Assembly: GCA_002451085.1 (NCBI GenBank)
Contig: DKBE01000030.1
Coordinates: forward strand, 7,050 to 22,316
Source of the DNA: Proteobacteria bacterium UBA6908
Lineage (GTDB): Bacteria; Pseudomonadota; Gammaproteobacteria; Acidiferrobacterales; UBA6901
Direction of reading: 5' to 3'
DNA: 15,267 nucleotides
A program made the translations under genes and the position numbers. Of the stretch, positions 1-7,588 are shown piece after piece (the stretch's first letter is position 1; the number at the start of each line of letters is the position of its first letter). Under the pieces are notes generated by a model that saw only the letters and a program-made list of their open reading frames with translations, searched no databases and was not told the origin of the DNA.

Positions 1-45
1 TCGCGCGACCGCTACGAATCCCTGCGTAAGGCCTGGGGTGGCTGA
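1..45 (+). CDS. C-terminal end of a probable kinase paralog (partial)
   Basis: The window opens inside a plus-strand reading frame that ends at TGA 43-45. The visible residues are SRDRYESLRKAWGG. The complete kinase that ends at 2269 finishes with DEKYDSLKKAWGG, so the last ten residues match at eight positions with conservative changes at the other two (E/D and R/K). This suggests that the upstream gene is a tandem paralog of the kinase, or at least another protein with the same C-terminal tail. The catalytic part lies outside the window, so the kinase assignment is inference from the tail alone. Confidence 0.6.
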   Translation, partial: SRDRYESLRKAWGG

Positions 46-55
46 CAGTCCGGTG

Positions 56-88
56 CTGACCCGCTACAGTACGGGTCAGTGAATTTTG
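56..88 (+). terminator. Possible intrinsic terminator after the upstream gene
   Basis: A perfect 8-bp inverted repeat, CTGACCCG (56-63) and CGGGTCAG (72-79), encloses an 8-base loop and begins 10 bases after the stop at 45. The tail that follows, TGAATTTT, is only partly T-rich, so termination may be incomplete. It also lies just upstream of the lipoprotein start at 96. Confidence 0.45.
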
Positions 89-95
89 ATACGGG

Positions 96-665
96 ATGTC
101 TGGCATGATCTTGGAGCGCGCTACTTTCCGACTGAGCCTGTTACTGGGTGCACTGCTGCTGGCCGGCTGCGCCGGACTGGAGGAACGGGCCTGCGATGCC
201 CACGAAGAACGCATGCGCGGGGTCAAGCCGGTCACGGTGTATCGCGCGGTTGACCCAACACCCGGACAGACTGCACCCAGGGTTCTGCCGAACGGCAGCG
301 TGCCGATGGTCACCACCTACAAGCTCAGCTTCAAACCACGCTTCACCAAGCCCTGCACGAGCCTCGATCTGCTCAAGGATGTCACCGTACAGCGTAGCGC
401 GGAGACCGCCGTGGTCCTGAACGAGATTCGCGAATTCTATGCCGAGGACGGCACGCTGATCGCCAGCAACAGCCAGGATATCAGCGCCCAGGTCAGTCGC
501 AGCGGTGTCTACGTGGCAACCACACCGTTACCCATTCCCAAGGCCGCCCCTCCCGGCAAGTACAAGATCGTGAGCAAGCTCATGTACGAGCGGCGCGGCA
601 ACAACCGCCCGGCCGTGCAGCTGGCCCGGGCGGAAGGCTTTTTCTATATCATACCCCGCGACTGA
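96..665 (+). CDS. Predicted envelope lipoprotein of unknown function
   Basis: This 189-residue protein has an N-terminal lipoprotein signal: an arginine-containing start, a hydrophobic stretch at about residues 13-23 and a lipobox L22-A23-G24-C25. Signal peptidase II would cleave before C25. Residue +2 is Ala, so Lol-dependent sorting to the outer membrane is likely. The mature part is rich in predicted beta strand (alternating pattern around YKLSFKP and YKIVSKLMYE) and carries two further cysteines, C33 and C87, that could form a disulfide. I do not recognise the family. A second ATG at 105 (residue 4) is equally possible because neither has a clear ribosome binding site. It sits between a kinase-like C-terminus and a full kinase gene on the same strand, so it may be a periplasmic partner of those kinases; that is inference from context only. 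Confidence 0.8.
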   Translation: MSGMILERATFRLSLLLGALLLAGCAGLEERACDAHEERMRGVKPVTVYRAVDPTPGQTAPRVLPNGSVPMVTTYKLSFKPRFTKPCTSLDLLKDVTVQRSAETAVVLNEIREFYAEDGTLIASNSQDISAQVSRSGVYVATTPLPIPKAAPPGKYKIVSKLMYERRGNNRPAVQLARAEGFFYIIPRD

Positions 666-699
666 TACCCCCGAACGTCTATAGTCAGTAGCTGGTCCG

Positions 700-752
700 G
701 CCGTTTGTCCGGGAATGGCTCCCACTGGTCCACGCAGCCCCCCGGAAACGGC
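700..752 (+). promoter_or_regulatory. Long imperfect hairpin in the kinase gene leader
   Basis: GCCGTTT (700-706) pairs with AAACGGC (746-752), and after a two-base bulge CCGGG (709-713) pairs with CCCGG (741-745). A further GGCT (717-720) can pair with AGCC (736-739). Together this gives about 16 base pairs. No T-run follows (TAAAGGACAG), so it is not an ordinary terminator. It lies 35 bases after the lipoprotein stop and 62 bases before the kinase start, where it could be a leader or a processing structure. I see no convincing promoter hexamers in the 666-814 gap. Confidence 0.4.
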
Positions 753-814
753 TAAAGGACAGTGAAAGTTGTGTAAGATGAAGCACATATCGCAGTTCCG
801 GGGTCCATAACAAC

Positions 815-2269
815 ATGTCTGATCTCCGCCTGGTTTACGGCAAGACCGATGCCGCTCCGAAGCCTGAGCTTCGGGCCGAGATCACGCATACCCGCGTCAT
901 CAAGGAACAGGATATCCCGCAGGTCAGTTTCGACCCCGGCAGCACCGTCAGCACTTACCTCATCATCAGCAAGATCGGTGAGGGTGGCATGGGCATGGTC
1001 TACAAGGCGCATGACACCACGCTCGACCGCACAGTCGCCCTGAAAGTGCTCTCGCCACATCTGTTCCGCAACCAGGAATTTCTCAATCGCTTCCGGATCG
1101 AAGCCCAGGCCCAGGCCCGGCTCAACGGTCCCAATATCGTTACCCTGCATTCGATGTTCGAAGTCCCGGGCAGCCTGGTGCTGGTCATGGAATACGTCGA
1201 AGGCCACACCCTCGATCAGCGCCTGCACAACGAAGGACGGTTGTCCGTGGCGTCGACAGTGTGGGTATTCGAACAGGCGCTGCTGGGTGTCGAGCGCGCG
1301 CATCGCATGGGCATTGTGCATCGCGATCTGAAACCTTCGAATATCTTCATCACCAACACTCACGAAGTGAAGCTCATGGACTTCGGGGTGGCCAAGATTC
1401 TCGACAACAAAGAAAATACCCAGTCCGGGTCGATGATCGGAACCCTGATGTACATTTCGCCCGAGCAGATCAAGGGCAATGACGCCGATTTTCGCTCCGA
1501 CATTTATACCATCGGCGTTACGCTCTACCAGGCGGTGACCGGTGTGCTGCCGTTCGAAAAGAAAACCGATTACGAATACATGAATGCACACCTGCATGAG
1601 CAGCCGCTGCCGCCGTCGTCGCTGCAACCGGCCATGCCACAGGAGCTGGAAGACATCATCCTGAAGGCGATTGACAAGGAACCGGACAATCGCTTTCAGA
1701 GTGCTCACGAATTCCGCAAGGCGCTACTCAAGGTCGGGATGGTGCACGTCCGTGCCTATCGACGCCTCAAGGCCATACGCAAGGAGAAGGACAAGGCGGC
1801 GCTGTCCATGCCCACCACCTATCGCCGCGAGGATACCGGACCGATTGCCGAACGACTCAGCGAATCCATTTCACGCTTCCGTCAAGGCAAACGCATGATG
1901 GCAATGGCAGCCGCCGCCGTTGGCGCCATCGGCATAGGAATGTTTCTCTGGCTCAAACCGGCAGCACACTTGCCGACTCCACCGGTCGCCGCAACCACCA
2001 CAGCAGACGAAGCAGCCGCCACCACGGTGGGTGCCGTGGCCCCCGCATCTGTGAATGGTGCCGCTCCTGCGACCGCCCCAGCTACGGTAGTGGCCAGCCC
2101 GGCTCCTGCTGCGGCCCCGGTCGCCAAAACTGCGGTGCGTCCAGCCAACTCGGCCACAACCAAGCCGCGCGCGGCAGCACGCCGCCAGGCCGCCAAGAAC
2201 AAGTCCGAGACGTCACCGAGCGCAACTGACGAGAAATACGATTCCCTGAAGAAGGCCTGGGGCGGCTAG
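815..2269 (+). CDS. Membrane-anchored Hanks-type Ser/Thr protein kinase
   Basis: This 484-residue kinase transfers phosphate from ATP to Ser/Thr of unidentified proteins. The kinase domain spans about residues 47-305 and has the expected signatures: glycine loop GEGGMG (55-60), catalytic lysine in VALK (K77), HRDLKPSN (169-176), DFG (189-191), SPE (215-217) and the DIY segment with D229. All catalytic residues are present, and the HRD arginine marks it as an RD kinase activated by loop phosphorylation. A basic juxtamembrane linker (about 310-360) leads to one transmembrane helix (about 361-380). After it comes an Ala/Pro/Thr-rich, low-complexity periplasmic tail ending in a basic segment and the sequence YDSLKKAWGG. 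There are no PASTA repeats. The tail end is shared with the protein that ends at position 45. The ATG at 815 has only a weak upstream GGGG. The gene is closed by a strong terminator and converges on ribE. Substrates cannot be inferred. Confidence 0.93.
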   Translation: MSDLRLVYGKTDAAPKPELRAEITHTRVIKEQDIPQVSFDPGSTVSTYLIISKIGEGGMGMVYKAHDTTLDRTVALKVLSPHLFRNQEFLNRFRIEAQAQARLNGPNIVTLHSMFEVPGSLVLVMEYVEGHTLDQRLHNEGRLSVASTVWVFEQALLGVERAHRMGIVHRDLKPSNIFITNTHEVKLMDFGVAKILDNKENTQSGSMIGTLMYISPEQIKGNDADFRSDIYTIGVTLYQAVTGVLPFEKKTDYEYMNAHLHEQPLPPSSLQPAMPQELEDIILKAIDKEPDNRFQSAHEFRKALLKVGMVHVRAYRRLKAIRKEKDKAALSMPTTYRREDTGPIAERLSESISRFRQGKRMMAMAAAAVGAIGIGMFLWLKPAAHLPTPPVAATTTADEAAATTVGAVAPASVNGAAPATAPATVVASPAPAAAPVAKTAVRPANSATTKPRAAARRQAAKNKSETSPSATDEKYDSLKKAWGG

Positions 2270-2295
2270 ACATTTCTCCACGGCGATTGATCACC

Positions 2296-2325
2296 AGGCC
2301 CGGCACTGCCGGGCCTCAGTTTTTC
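2296..2325 (+). terminator. Intrinsic terminator of the kinase gene
   Basis: AGGCCCGG (2296-2303) and CCGGGCCT (2309-2316) form a perfect 8-bp GC-rich stem around a 5-base loop, followed by CAGTTTTTC. It starts 26 bases after the kinase stop. The 3' edge of the stem coincides with the ribE stop codon (2316-2318). Read on the minus strand the hairpin has no T-run after it, so it should terminate the kinase transcript but not the rib transcript efficiently. Confidence 0.87.
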
Positions 2326-2975
2326 AGGTAACCGTGTTCAGCCAGAAATGCATGAGTAATGGTGGTCCCGGGTCGAGCCGCCGCTTCACCCTGTAGCAAG
2401 CGCTCGAGATAACGCGCGATCTGGTCCACTTCCAGGTTCACCGTATGACCGACCTGCAGGGCAGCGAGCGTGGTGGCTTGCAGTGTGTGCGGGACAATGT
2501 TGAGTTCGAAGGCAGCACCCTGCACCGCATTCACTGTCAGGCTCACCCCATCCACACAAATCGAGCCTTTCTCGGCGATGTACCTGGCGAGCGACGCCGG
2601 TGCCTCGATTCGGAAGCGCACGGAACGTGCCTCCGGACGACGTTCCAGCACCGTGCCGATACCGTCGACATGACCGCTGACCAGATGCCCGCCCAGCCGA
2701 CTGGAGGGCGTCAGGGCCAACTCGAGATTCACCCGGTCGTTCACAGCCAGATTGCCCAGCGTTGACCGACCGAGTGTTTCAGCGGAGAGGTCTGCGCTGA
2801 ATCCTGACTGATCGGGATCGATGGCCGTCAGGCAGACGCCATTGACGGCAATACTGTCGCCCGGCTGCACTTGCTGGAGATCGAGACCATTTGCCTCGAA
2901 GCGGAGTGTGGCATCACCACCGTGGCGGTGAATATCGGCGACTCGACCGACGGCCTGGATTATTCCGGTAAACAT
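2316..2975 (-). CDS. ribE: Riboflavin synthase, alpha chain
   Basis: This enzyme (ribC in current E. coli naming) dismutates two 6,7-dimethyl-8-ribityllumazine molecules to riboflavin and a pyrimidinedione, the last step of riboflavin synthesis in the cytoplasm. The 219-residue protein starts with the family hallmark MFTGII. It shows the internal duplication of the two lumazine-binding barrels: GDSIAVNGVCLT (39-50) in the first half is repeated as KGSICVDGVSLT (136-147) in the second. Length is normal for the homotrimeric enzyme. The start is supported by a good ribosome binding site, AGGTGAG, ending about 7 bases upstream. It follows ribD on the same strand with a 64-bp gap and is the last gene of the run; the next gene is the convergent kinase, so ribBA and ribH are not found here. 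Confidence 0.97.
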   Translation of the reverse strand: MFTGIIQAVGRVADIHRHGGDATLRFEANGLDLQQVQPGDSIAVNGVCLTAIDPDQSGFSADLSAETLGRSTLGNLAVNDRVNLELALTPSSRLGGHLVSGHVDGIGTVLERRPEARSVRFRIEAPASLARYIAEKGSICVDGVSLTVNAVQGAAFELNIVPHTLQATTLAALQVGHTVNLEVDQIARYLERLLQGEAAARPGTTITHAFLAEHGYLKN

Positions 2976-3039
2976 CGTGATCTCACCTGAAACTGAACCA
3001 TCTCACAGAAATTCAAACTATACCCATTGTCACGGCGAC

Positions 3040-4143
3040 TTACACCGACGACCGAACGCGTGCGGTAATGCGCCAGTCATGGCCGACCGCCCGCATATCG
3101 ACCAGCTCCAGTTCAACGCGCTCCTGCATTTGCGAAAACTCCGGAATATTGAACATTCCACGCGCCGTACTGCCGAGCAGATGCGGAGCCAGGTACACGA
3201 CCAGTTCATCGACCAACCCCGCCTGCAACAACTCACCGCAGATCGTGGCGCCCGCCTCCACCAGCAGTTCATTCACTTCGCGTTGCGCAAGATCCTGCAT
3301 CAACCGTGGTAAATCGACCCGCCCTACTCCCTGACTGAGCACCATCACCTCGGCTCCGGCGATTAACAGTGGCTCGGCGGCATCCGCATCGTCCTCGGCT
3401 GTCACGACCACGGTCTTTCCGGGCAGGCTCAACATTTTGGCATCCGGTCGCATGCTCAAATGACCATCAATGACGATACGCAGCGGCTGGCGGCCGATGT
3501 CAATCTGACGCACCGTGAGCGACGGATCATCGGCCAGTACCGTTCCGATACCCGTGAGAATTGCCGAACTGCGTGCCCGCAGTCTCTGGACATCGGCGCG
3601 CGCCGCTTCACCACTGATCCATTTACTCTCGCCACTGGCCAGTGCCGTGCGACCATCAAGACTGGTGGCCAGCTTGATGCGCACGTAGGGTCGCCGCCGG
3701 GTCATGCGCGCGATAAAGCCGGGGTTGAGTTCGGATGCCTGTGCCTGCAACAGGCCAACTTCCACCCGAAGGCCGGCTCGTTCCAGTTCGGTTAGACCCT
3801 GGCTGGCCACTTGCGGGTTGGGATCTGGCATGGCGGCCACCACGCGCGCGATGCCGGCCGTGATCAGTGCCTGGCTGCAGGGCGGCGTACGGCCATGATG
3901 ACAGCAAGGCTCAAGGGTGACGTAGGCGGTTGCCCCGCGGGCCCGATCGGCCGCGGCGCGCAGGGCAATGACCTCGGCATGCGGCTCGCCGGTACGTTCG
4001 TGCCAGCCTTCGCCAACCACCTCACCATCGCGTACAAGTACGCAGCCGACACGGGGGTTCGGATCGGTGGTAAAGAGTCCGCGGCGCGCCAGCTCCAGTG
4101 CGCGCGCCATGTGGCGTACGTCATCGACACTGAAGACGCTCAT
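3040..4143 (-). CDS. ribD: Bifunctional riboflavin biosynthesis deaminase/reductase
   Basis: RibD carries out the second and third steps of riboflavin synthesis: deamination of the diaminopyrimidine from GTP cyclohydrolase II, then NADPH-dependent reduction of the ribosyl group. The N-terminal deaminase domain (about 1-145) holds the zinc site and catalytic glutamate: HAE (55-57), then PCC with C80 and C89 in [11 protein letters not shown]. The reductase domain runs from about 150 to the end and begins with [17 protein letters not shown]. The 367-residue length is normal. The ATG overlaps the nrdR stop as ATGA (4140-4143), so translation is probably coupled to nrdR. ribE follows on the same strand. 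The reading frame is intact, with all key residues present. Confidence 0.97.
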   Translation of the reverse strand: MSVFSVDDVRHMARALELARRGLFTTDPNPRVGCVLVRDGEVVGEGWHERTGEPHAEVIALRAAADRARGATAYVTLEPCCHHGRTPPCSQALITAGIARVVAAMPDPNPQVASQGLTELERAGLRVEVGLLQAQASELNPGFIARMTRRRPYVRIKLATSLDGRTALASGESKWISGEAARADVQRLRARSSAILTGIGTVLADDPSLTVRQIDIGRQPLRIVIDGHLSMRPDAKMLSLPGKTVVVTAEDDADAAEPLLIAGAEVMVLSQGVGRVDLPRLMQDLAQREVNELLVEAGATICGELLQAGLVDELVVYLAPHLLGSTARGMFNIPEFSQMQERVELELVDMRAVGHDWRITARVRSSV

Positions 4144-4652
4144 GACTTGCCGTTCCCGTCCGGGATCAGTTTGAGCTGTTTATCACGCTGGTCGGCGGTG
4201 GGCTCGTTCTGCAAACGCTGCACCTCTTCGCGGAATGCTTCGAGATCCTGAAAGCTGCGATACACCGAGGCAAACCGCACATACGCCACGGCATCCAGCT
4301 CCTTCAGTTCTTCCATGACCCATTCCCCGATGGTACGCGATGGCAGTTCGCGCTCGCCGCAGGTCAGCAGCTTGTGGCGGATGCGGCCGATGGCCTTTTC
4401 CACAGCGGCTGCATCGACCGGACGTTTCTCCAGTGCCCGGGTCATGCCGCCGGTCAGTTTATCCTCGCTGTAGGTCTCGCGCCGATTGTCGGACTTGACG
4501 ATTTGCGGCATCTTGAGCTCGGCGCGCTCGAAGGTGGTAAAGCGCTCGCGGCACACCTCGCACTCGCGCCGCCGGCGCACGGAACCACCATCCTCCGAGA
4601 GACGCGAGTCAATGACGCGGGTTTCATCGGCCGAACAGAACGGGCAGCGCAT
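4140..4652 (-). CDS. nrdR: Transcriptional repressor NrdR of ribonucleotide reductase genes
   Basis: NrdR senses ATP/dATP and represses ribonucleotide reductase operons by binding paired NrdR boxes. The protein opens with MRCPFC and has the four-cysteine zinc ribbon C3, C6, C31 and C34, followed by the ATP-cone domain at about residues 49-139. At 170 residues it is some 20 longer than the E. coli protein; the extra part is a charged C-terminal tail after about residue 150, which does not affect the core domains. It lies 33 bp downstream of glyA and overlaps ribD by four bases. The order nrdR-ribD is widely conserved in Gammaproteobacteria. No clear Shine-Dalgarno precedes the ATG (GGGACACCCT only), so coupling to glyA translation may help. 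Confidence 0.96.
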   Translation of the reverse strand: MRCPFCSADETRVIDSRLSEDGGSVRRRRECEVCRERFTTFERAELKMPQIVKSDNRRETYSEDKLTGGMTRALEKRPVDAAAVEKAIGRIRHKLLTCGERELPSRTIGEWVMEELKELDAVAYVRFASVYRSFQDLEAFREEVQRLQNEPTADQRDKQLKLIPDGNGKS

Positions 4653-4680
4653 AGGGTGTCCCGGTCGGCCGTCGTGCGTT

Positions 4681-4703
4681 CCGGTCTACGCTTCGTAGAC
4701 CGG
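4681..4703 (-). repeat. Perfect hairpin over the glyA stop codon
   Basis: CCGGTCTACG (4681-4690) and CGTAGACCGG (4694-4703) are perfect inverted repeats of 10 bp around a 3-base loop. On the minus strand the hairpin spans the last codons of glyA and its TAG stop (4686-4688). No T-run follows, so it is not a standard intrinsic terminator. It could be an RNA-stabilising or processing element between glyA and nrdR, or a weak attenuator. Confidence 0.6.
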
Positions 4704-5942
4704 GTAGCGTTTGCACAGGGCTTCCACCTGGCCGCGCACCCGCACGCGCACCGCCTCATCGGCGAGGTTATCGAGAACATCGGCAATCCAGCCCGCCAAT
4801 GCCTCGACATCCGCTTCCCGGAAACCGCGCGTCGTACTGGCCGGCGTGCCAATACGAATCCCGCTGGTGATGAACGGTGACTGCGGGTCATTCGGCACGG
4901 CATTCTTGTTCACCGTGATGTGGGCGGCGCCCAGAGCGGCCTCGGCGTCCTTGCCGGTGATTTTCTTGTCAATGAGATCGACCAGAAAGAGGTGGTCATC
5001 GGTACCGCCGGAGACGATCTTGTAACCGCGTTTCATCAGGACGGCAGCCATAGCGCGGGCATTGGTCACCACCTGTTTCTGGTAATCCTTGAAGTCGGGC
5101 TGCAACGCTTCGAGGAAGGCCACGGCCTTGGCAGCGATCACGTGCATCAGCGGGCCGCCCTGGGTGCCGGGGAAAATTGTCGAATTGAGCTTTTTCTCGA
5201 TGTCCGGATTGGACTTGGCGAGGATAATGCCGCCACGCGGACCGCGCAGGGTCTTGTGGGTTGTTGAAGTCACGACATCCGCCACCGGTACCGGATTCGG
5301 GTAGAGACCGGCCGCCACCAAACCCGCGACATGAGCCATGTCGACAAAGAGATAAGCACCAATGGCATCGGCGATCTGGCGAAAACGCCCCCAGTCGACA
5401 ATCCGCGAATAGGCGGAAAATCCAGCCACCACCATTTTTGGCTTATGTTCCACAGCAAGACGCTCAACCTGGTCATAGTCGATTTCGCCGGTTTTTTCGT
5501 TGAGTCCGTACTGGACGGCATGGAAGATCTTGCCGGAGAAATTGACCTTGGCGCCATGCGTCAGGTGGCCGCCATGGGCGAGGCTCATGCCGAGGATAGT
5601 GTCGCCCGGGTTCAGTAGCGCCAGATAGACTGCGGCATTGGCCTGCGATCCGGAATGCGGTTGGACATTGGCATAGGCAGCCCCGAACAGCTGCTTGGCG
5701 CGCTCAATGGCCAGGCTCTCGGCAATGTCCACATACTCGCAACCACCGTAGTAGCGCTTGCCAGGGTAACCCTCGGCATACTTGTTGGTCAGCACCGAAC
5801 CCTGCGCCGCCAGGACTCGGGGACTGGCGTAGTTCTCCGAGGCAATCAGCTCGATATGGTCTTCCTGACGTTTTGCTTCGTCCTGGATGGCTTGCCAGAG
5901 CTGGTCATCATAGCCGGCGATGGTCATGTTTTTGCTGAACAT
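4686..5942 (-). CDS. glyA: Serine hydroxymethyltransferase
   Basis: GlyA is a PLP enzyme that interconverts serine and glycine while charging tetrahydrofolate with a one-carbon unit. The 418-residue length matches the bacterial family. Visible motifs are IELIASENY (30-38), the PLP contacts D201 and H204 in VDMAHVAG, and the Schiff-base lysine K230 in [13 protein letters not shown]. The E. coli lysine is K229. The ATG at 5942 has an AGGAG (5956-5960) 13 bases upstream, a rather long spacing; the alternative ATG at residue 6 has no ribosome binding site. nrdR follows 33 bp downstream. The upstream gap is shared with the divergent GGDEF gene. Confidence 0.98.
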   Translation of the reverse strand: MFSKNMTIAGYDDQLWQAIQDEAKRQEDHIELIASENYASPRVLAAQGSVLTNKYAEGYPGKRYYGGCEYVDIAESLAIERAKQLFGAAYANVQPHSGSQANAAVYLALLNPGDTILGMSLAHGGHLTHGAKVNFSGKIFHAVQYGLNEKTGEIDYDQVERLAVEHKPKMVVAGFSAYSRIVDWGRFRQIADAIGAYLFVDMAHVAGLVAAGLYPNPVPVADVVTSTTHKTLRGPRGGIILAKSNPDIEKKLNSTIFPGTQGGPLMHVIAAKAVAFLEALQPDFKDYQKQVVTNARAMAAVLMKRGYKIVSGGTDDHLFLVDLIDKKITGKDAEAALGAAHITVNKNAVPNDPQSPFITSGIRIGTPASTTRGFREADVEALAGWIADVLDNLADEAVRVRVRGQVEALCKRYPVYEA

Positions 5943-6249
5943 ACGTTTCTGGAGTCTCCTGTGTCACGGGGCGTCATGTCGGCGCCGGGCTGACCACACG
6001 GCTGTACCGTTTGGCAGGGCGTAAGGATACCCAATCCCTGCGCCAAATGCATGATATTCAGGGGCATTTTCCGGTTCCGCTGATTAAATTACGGGCAATC
6101 TCGCCACAAGAATTGTTTAGAAAACCATAATGTTCAATGGCATAGATATTGCTCTTTATTGTTGTAGAAAGGCACAACCGGAGGCCCCGCCAGAAGACGG
6201 TGCGGAGTGGGCCGGATTCACTTTACACAGGCTGCAGGCATTTACAGTT
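5943..6249. promoter_or_regulatory. Divergent intergenic region between glyA and the GGDEF gene
   Basis: About 307 bp separate the glyA start from the preferred start of the GGDEF gene. The region must hold promoters in both directions. It contains an imperfect inverted repeat, TTTGGC-AGGG (6010-6019) against CCCT-GC-GCCAAA (6036-6047), and a perfect 6-bp repeat AAATGC (6045-6050) and GCATTT (6064-6069) around a 13-base spacer. The stretch 6081-6170 is AT-rich compared with the flanks, as expected for a promoter area; CATAAT (6126-6131) is a possible minus-10 for the plus strand but lacks a good minus-35. I see no glycine riboswitch or other known RNA class. Confidence 0.4.
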
Positions 6250-7584
6250 ATGCACAATCCAACCCAGGCATCGACCTCGAGTAAATGGTTCGGATTCGGC
6301 ATTCGCGGGAAAATCGCTGCGATTCTGTTTGCGACGTTGCTGGTCACCCTGACGGTGAACACCCTGCTCGCCATGAACGCCCAGGAGCAGGATATCCGGG
6401 CGGAAACTGACCGCCGCGGACACGAGACCGCCCACTTCATCGCCCAATACCTTTCCTACAGCGTGGTGCGCTACGACTACCATGCCCTGGAGCTGCTGTT
6501 GCAGGATCTGACCCGTCGCCATGACATCGTATATGCACGCGTCGACAGCGCTCGTGAAAATGTCATGGCCGTTGCCGGTCGCCAGCCCGGCGCCTCCGAG
6601 CAGATTCACTCGTACACCGAGGAAATTCGTCTCAATAACGAGCTGCTGGGCAAGCTGACGGTCAGCCTGTCGAGTGAACGCACAGCACAAATCATGGCAA
6701 TGAGGCAGCGTGAGCTGATGTTCGGACAGATGCTGGCCGTTGTGGTCGTGCTGATTGCGGGTTTCGTGGCGCTATCGCGCTTTATCATCCATCCGCTGAC
6801 CATCATCACCCATACCCTGCGCCAGAATCACCGGAGCAGCGAAACCCGTCTGGAGCGGATCCCCCTGCATGCCGACGATGAAATTGGCGAACTGGCACAC
6901 GGTTTCAATAGCCTGAGTGACCGGCTGGATGAGGCCCGGCAAAAGCTGGAAAGCCGCATTCAGAACGCCGATGCAGAGCTGCGGGAAGCCTATCAGCGGC
7001 TGGAGCAGCAGGCACAGGAACTGCGCAAGATGAATCGCGACCTGGAGCAGCAGAATATTACCGATCTGGTGACCGGACTCTACAACCGGCGCTACTTCGA
7101 AATTCTCATGGCCACCGAAGTCGAACATTCTATTCGCAGTGATGAAACCATCAGTATCCTGCTTGTTGATATCGACAATTTCCGGGACATTACTGAACGG
7201 CTGGGGCACGACAGTGCCGATGAGGTCATGCGCAGCGTGGCCGCGATTATTGCAGAACGCACCCGACGCAGTGATGTTGCCTGCCGTTATGGGGGCAGCG
7301 AATTCGTACTGCTGTGCCGGCGGGCCACGATCGCCAATGCCATTGCCATTGCCGATGACCTGCAGCGCACACTGGTGGATCATCCACTGATCATTCGCGG
7401 TCAGGAAGAAAATATCAGTGTCAGTATCGGGGTGGCTACCAATCCTGGTGTCCTTCGCCTCACGAACGCAGCTGAATTTTTCCGCTGCGCCGACGATGCG
7501 CTGCGCAGTTCACGGCAAACGGGACGCGGTGGCGTGGTTCACTTCTCCATGGTCGATCACAATGCGCACACGGCGGTTCAATAA
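6250..7584 (+). CDS. Membrane HAMP-GGDEF protein with degenerate GGSEF active site
   Basis: From the ATG at 6250 this is a 444-residue inner-membrane signalling protein. Residues about 21-42 and 158-180 are transmembrane helices enclosing a periplasmic sensor domain of about 115 residues. A HAMP domain (about 180-230), a Gln/Glu-rich coiled coil (about 222-270) and a GGDEF domain (about 270-435) follow. The domain has TDLVTGLYNRRYF and DIDNF as in diguanylate cyclases, but the signature is GGSEF (348-352): the metal-binding acidic third residue is Ser, and the usual N-D of the guanine-binding region is T-E. The RxxD inhibitory site (R339, D342) is intact, five residues before the signature. 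Cyclase activity is therefore doubtful, while c-di-GMP binding remains possible. The frame is open back to an ATG at 6130, but those 40 residues do not resemble the family and lie in AT-rich leader DNA. The next gene starts within a few bases. Confidence 0.88.
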   Translation: MHNPTQASTSSKWFGFGIRGKIAAILFATLLVTLTVNTLLAMNAQEQDIRAETDRRGHETAHFIAQYLSYSVVRYDYHALELLLQDLTRRHDIVYARVDSARENVMAVAGRQPGASEQIHSYTEEIRLNNELLGKLTVSLSSERTAQIMAMRQRELMFGQMLAVVVVLIAGFVALSRFIIHPLTIITHTLRQNHRSSETRLERIPLHADDEIGELAHGFNSLSDRLDEARQKLESRIQNADAELREAYQRLEQQAQELRKMNRDLEQQNITDLVTGLYNRRYFEILMATEVEHSIRSDETISILLVDIDNFRDITERLGHDSADEVMRSVAAIIAERTRRSDVACRYGGSEFVLLCRRATIANAIAIADDLQRTLVDHPLIIRGQEENISVSIGVATNPGVLRLTNAAEFFRCADDALRSSRQTGRGGVVHFSMVDHNAHTAVQ

Positions 7585-7588
7585 GGCA

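Noticed and set aside
690..731. Direct repeat CTGGTCC in the kinase leader
   Set aside because: Two copies of 7 bp in GC-rich DNA are expected by chance, and the second copy lies in the hairpin loop without a partner.
752..1708. 318-codon open frame on the minus strand
   Set aside because: It lies fully opposite the kinase gene, whose catalytic motifs are intact, and its translation shows no recognisable domain. It is a codon-bias shadow.
2976..3039. Possible FMN riboswitch in the ribD-ribE gap
   Set aside because: The gap is only 64 bp and lacks the conserved multi-stem core; no candidate was seen upstream of nrdR or ribD either.
5943..6129. Possible glycine riboswitch upstream of glyA
   Set aside because: I could not find the tandem conserved cores; only simple inverted repeats are present.
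6130..6249. N-terminal extension of the GGDEF protein from the ATG at 6130
   Set aside because: These 40 residues have no hydrophobic or domain character, no ribosome binding site precedes them, and the DNA is AT-rich leader; the ATG at 6250 places the first helix near the N-terminus as expected. It is not fully excluded.
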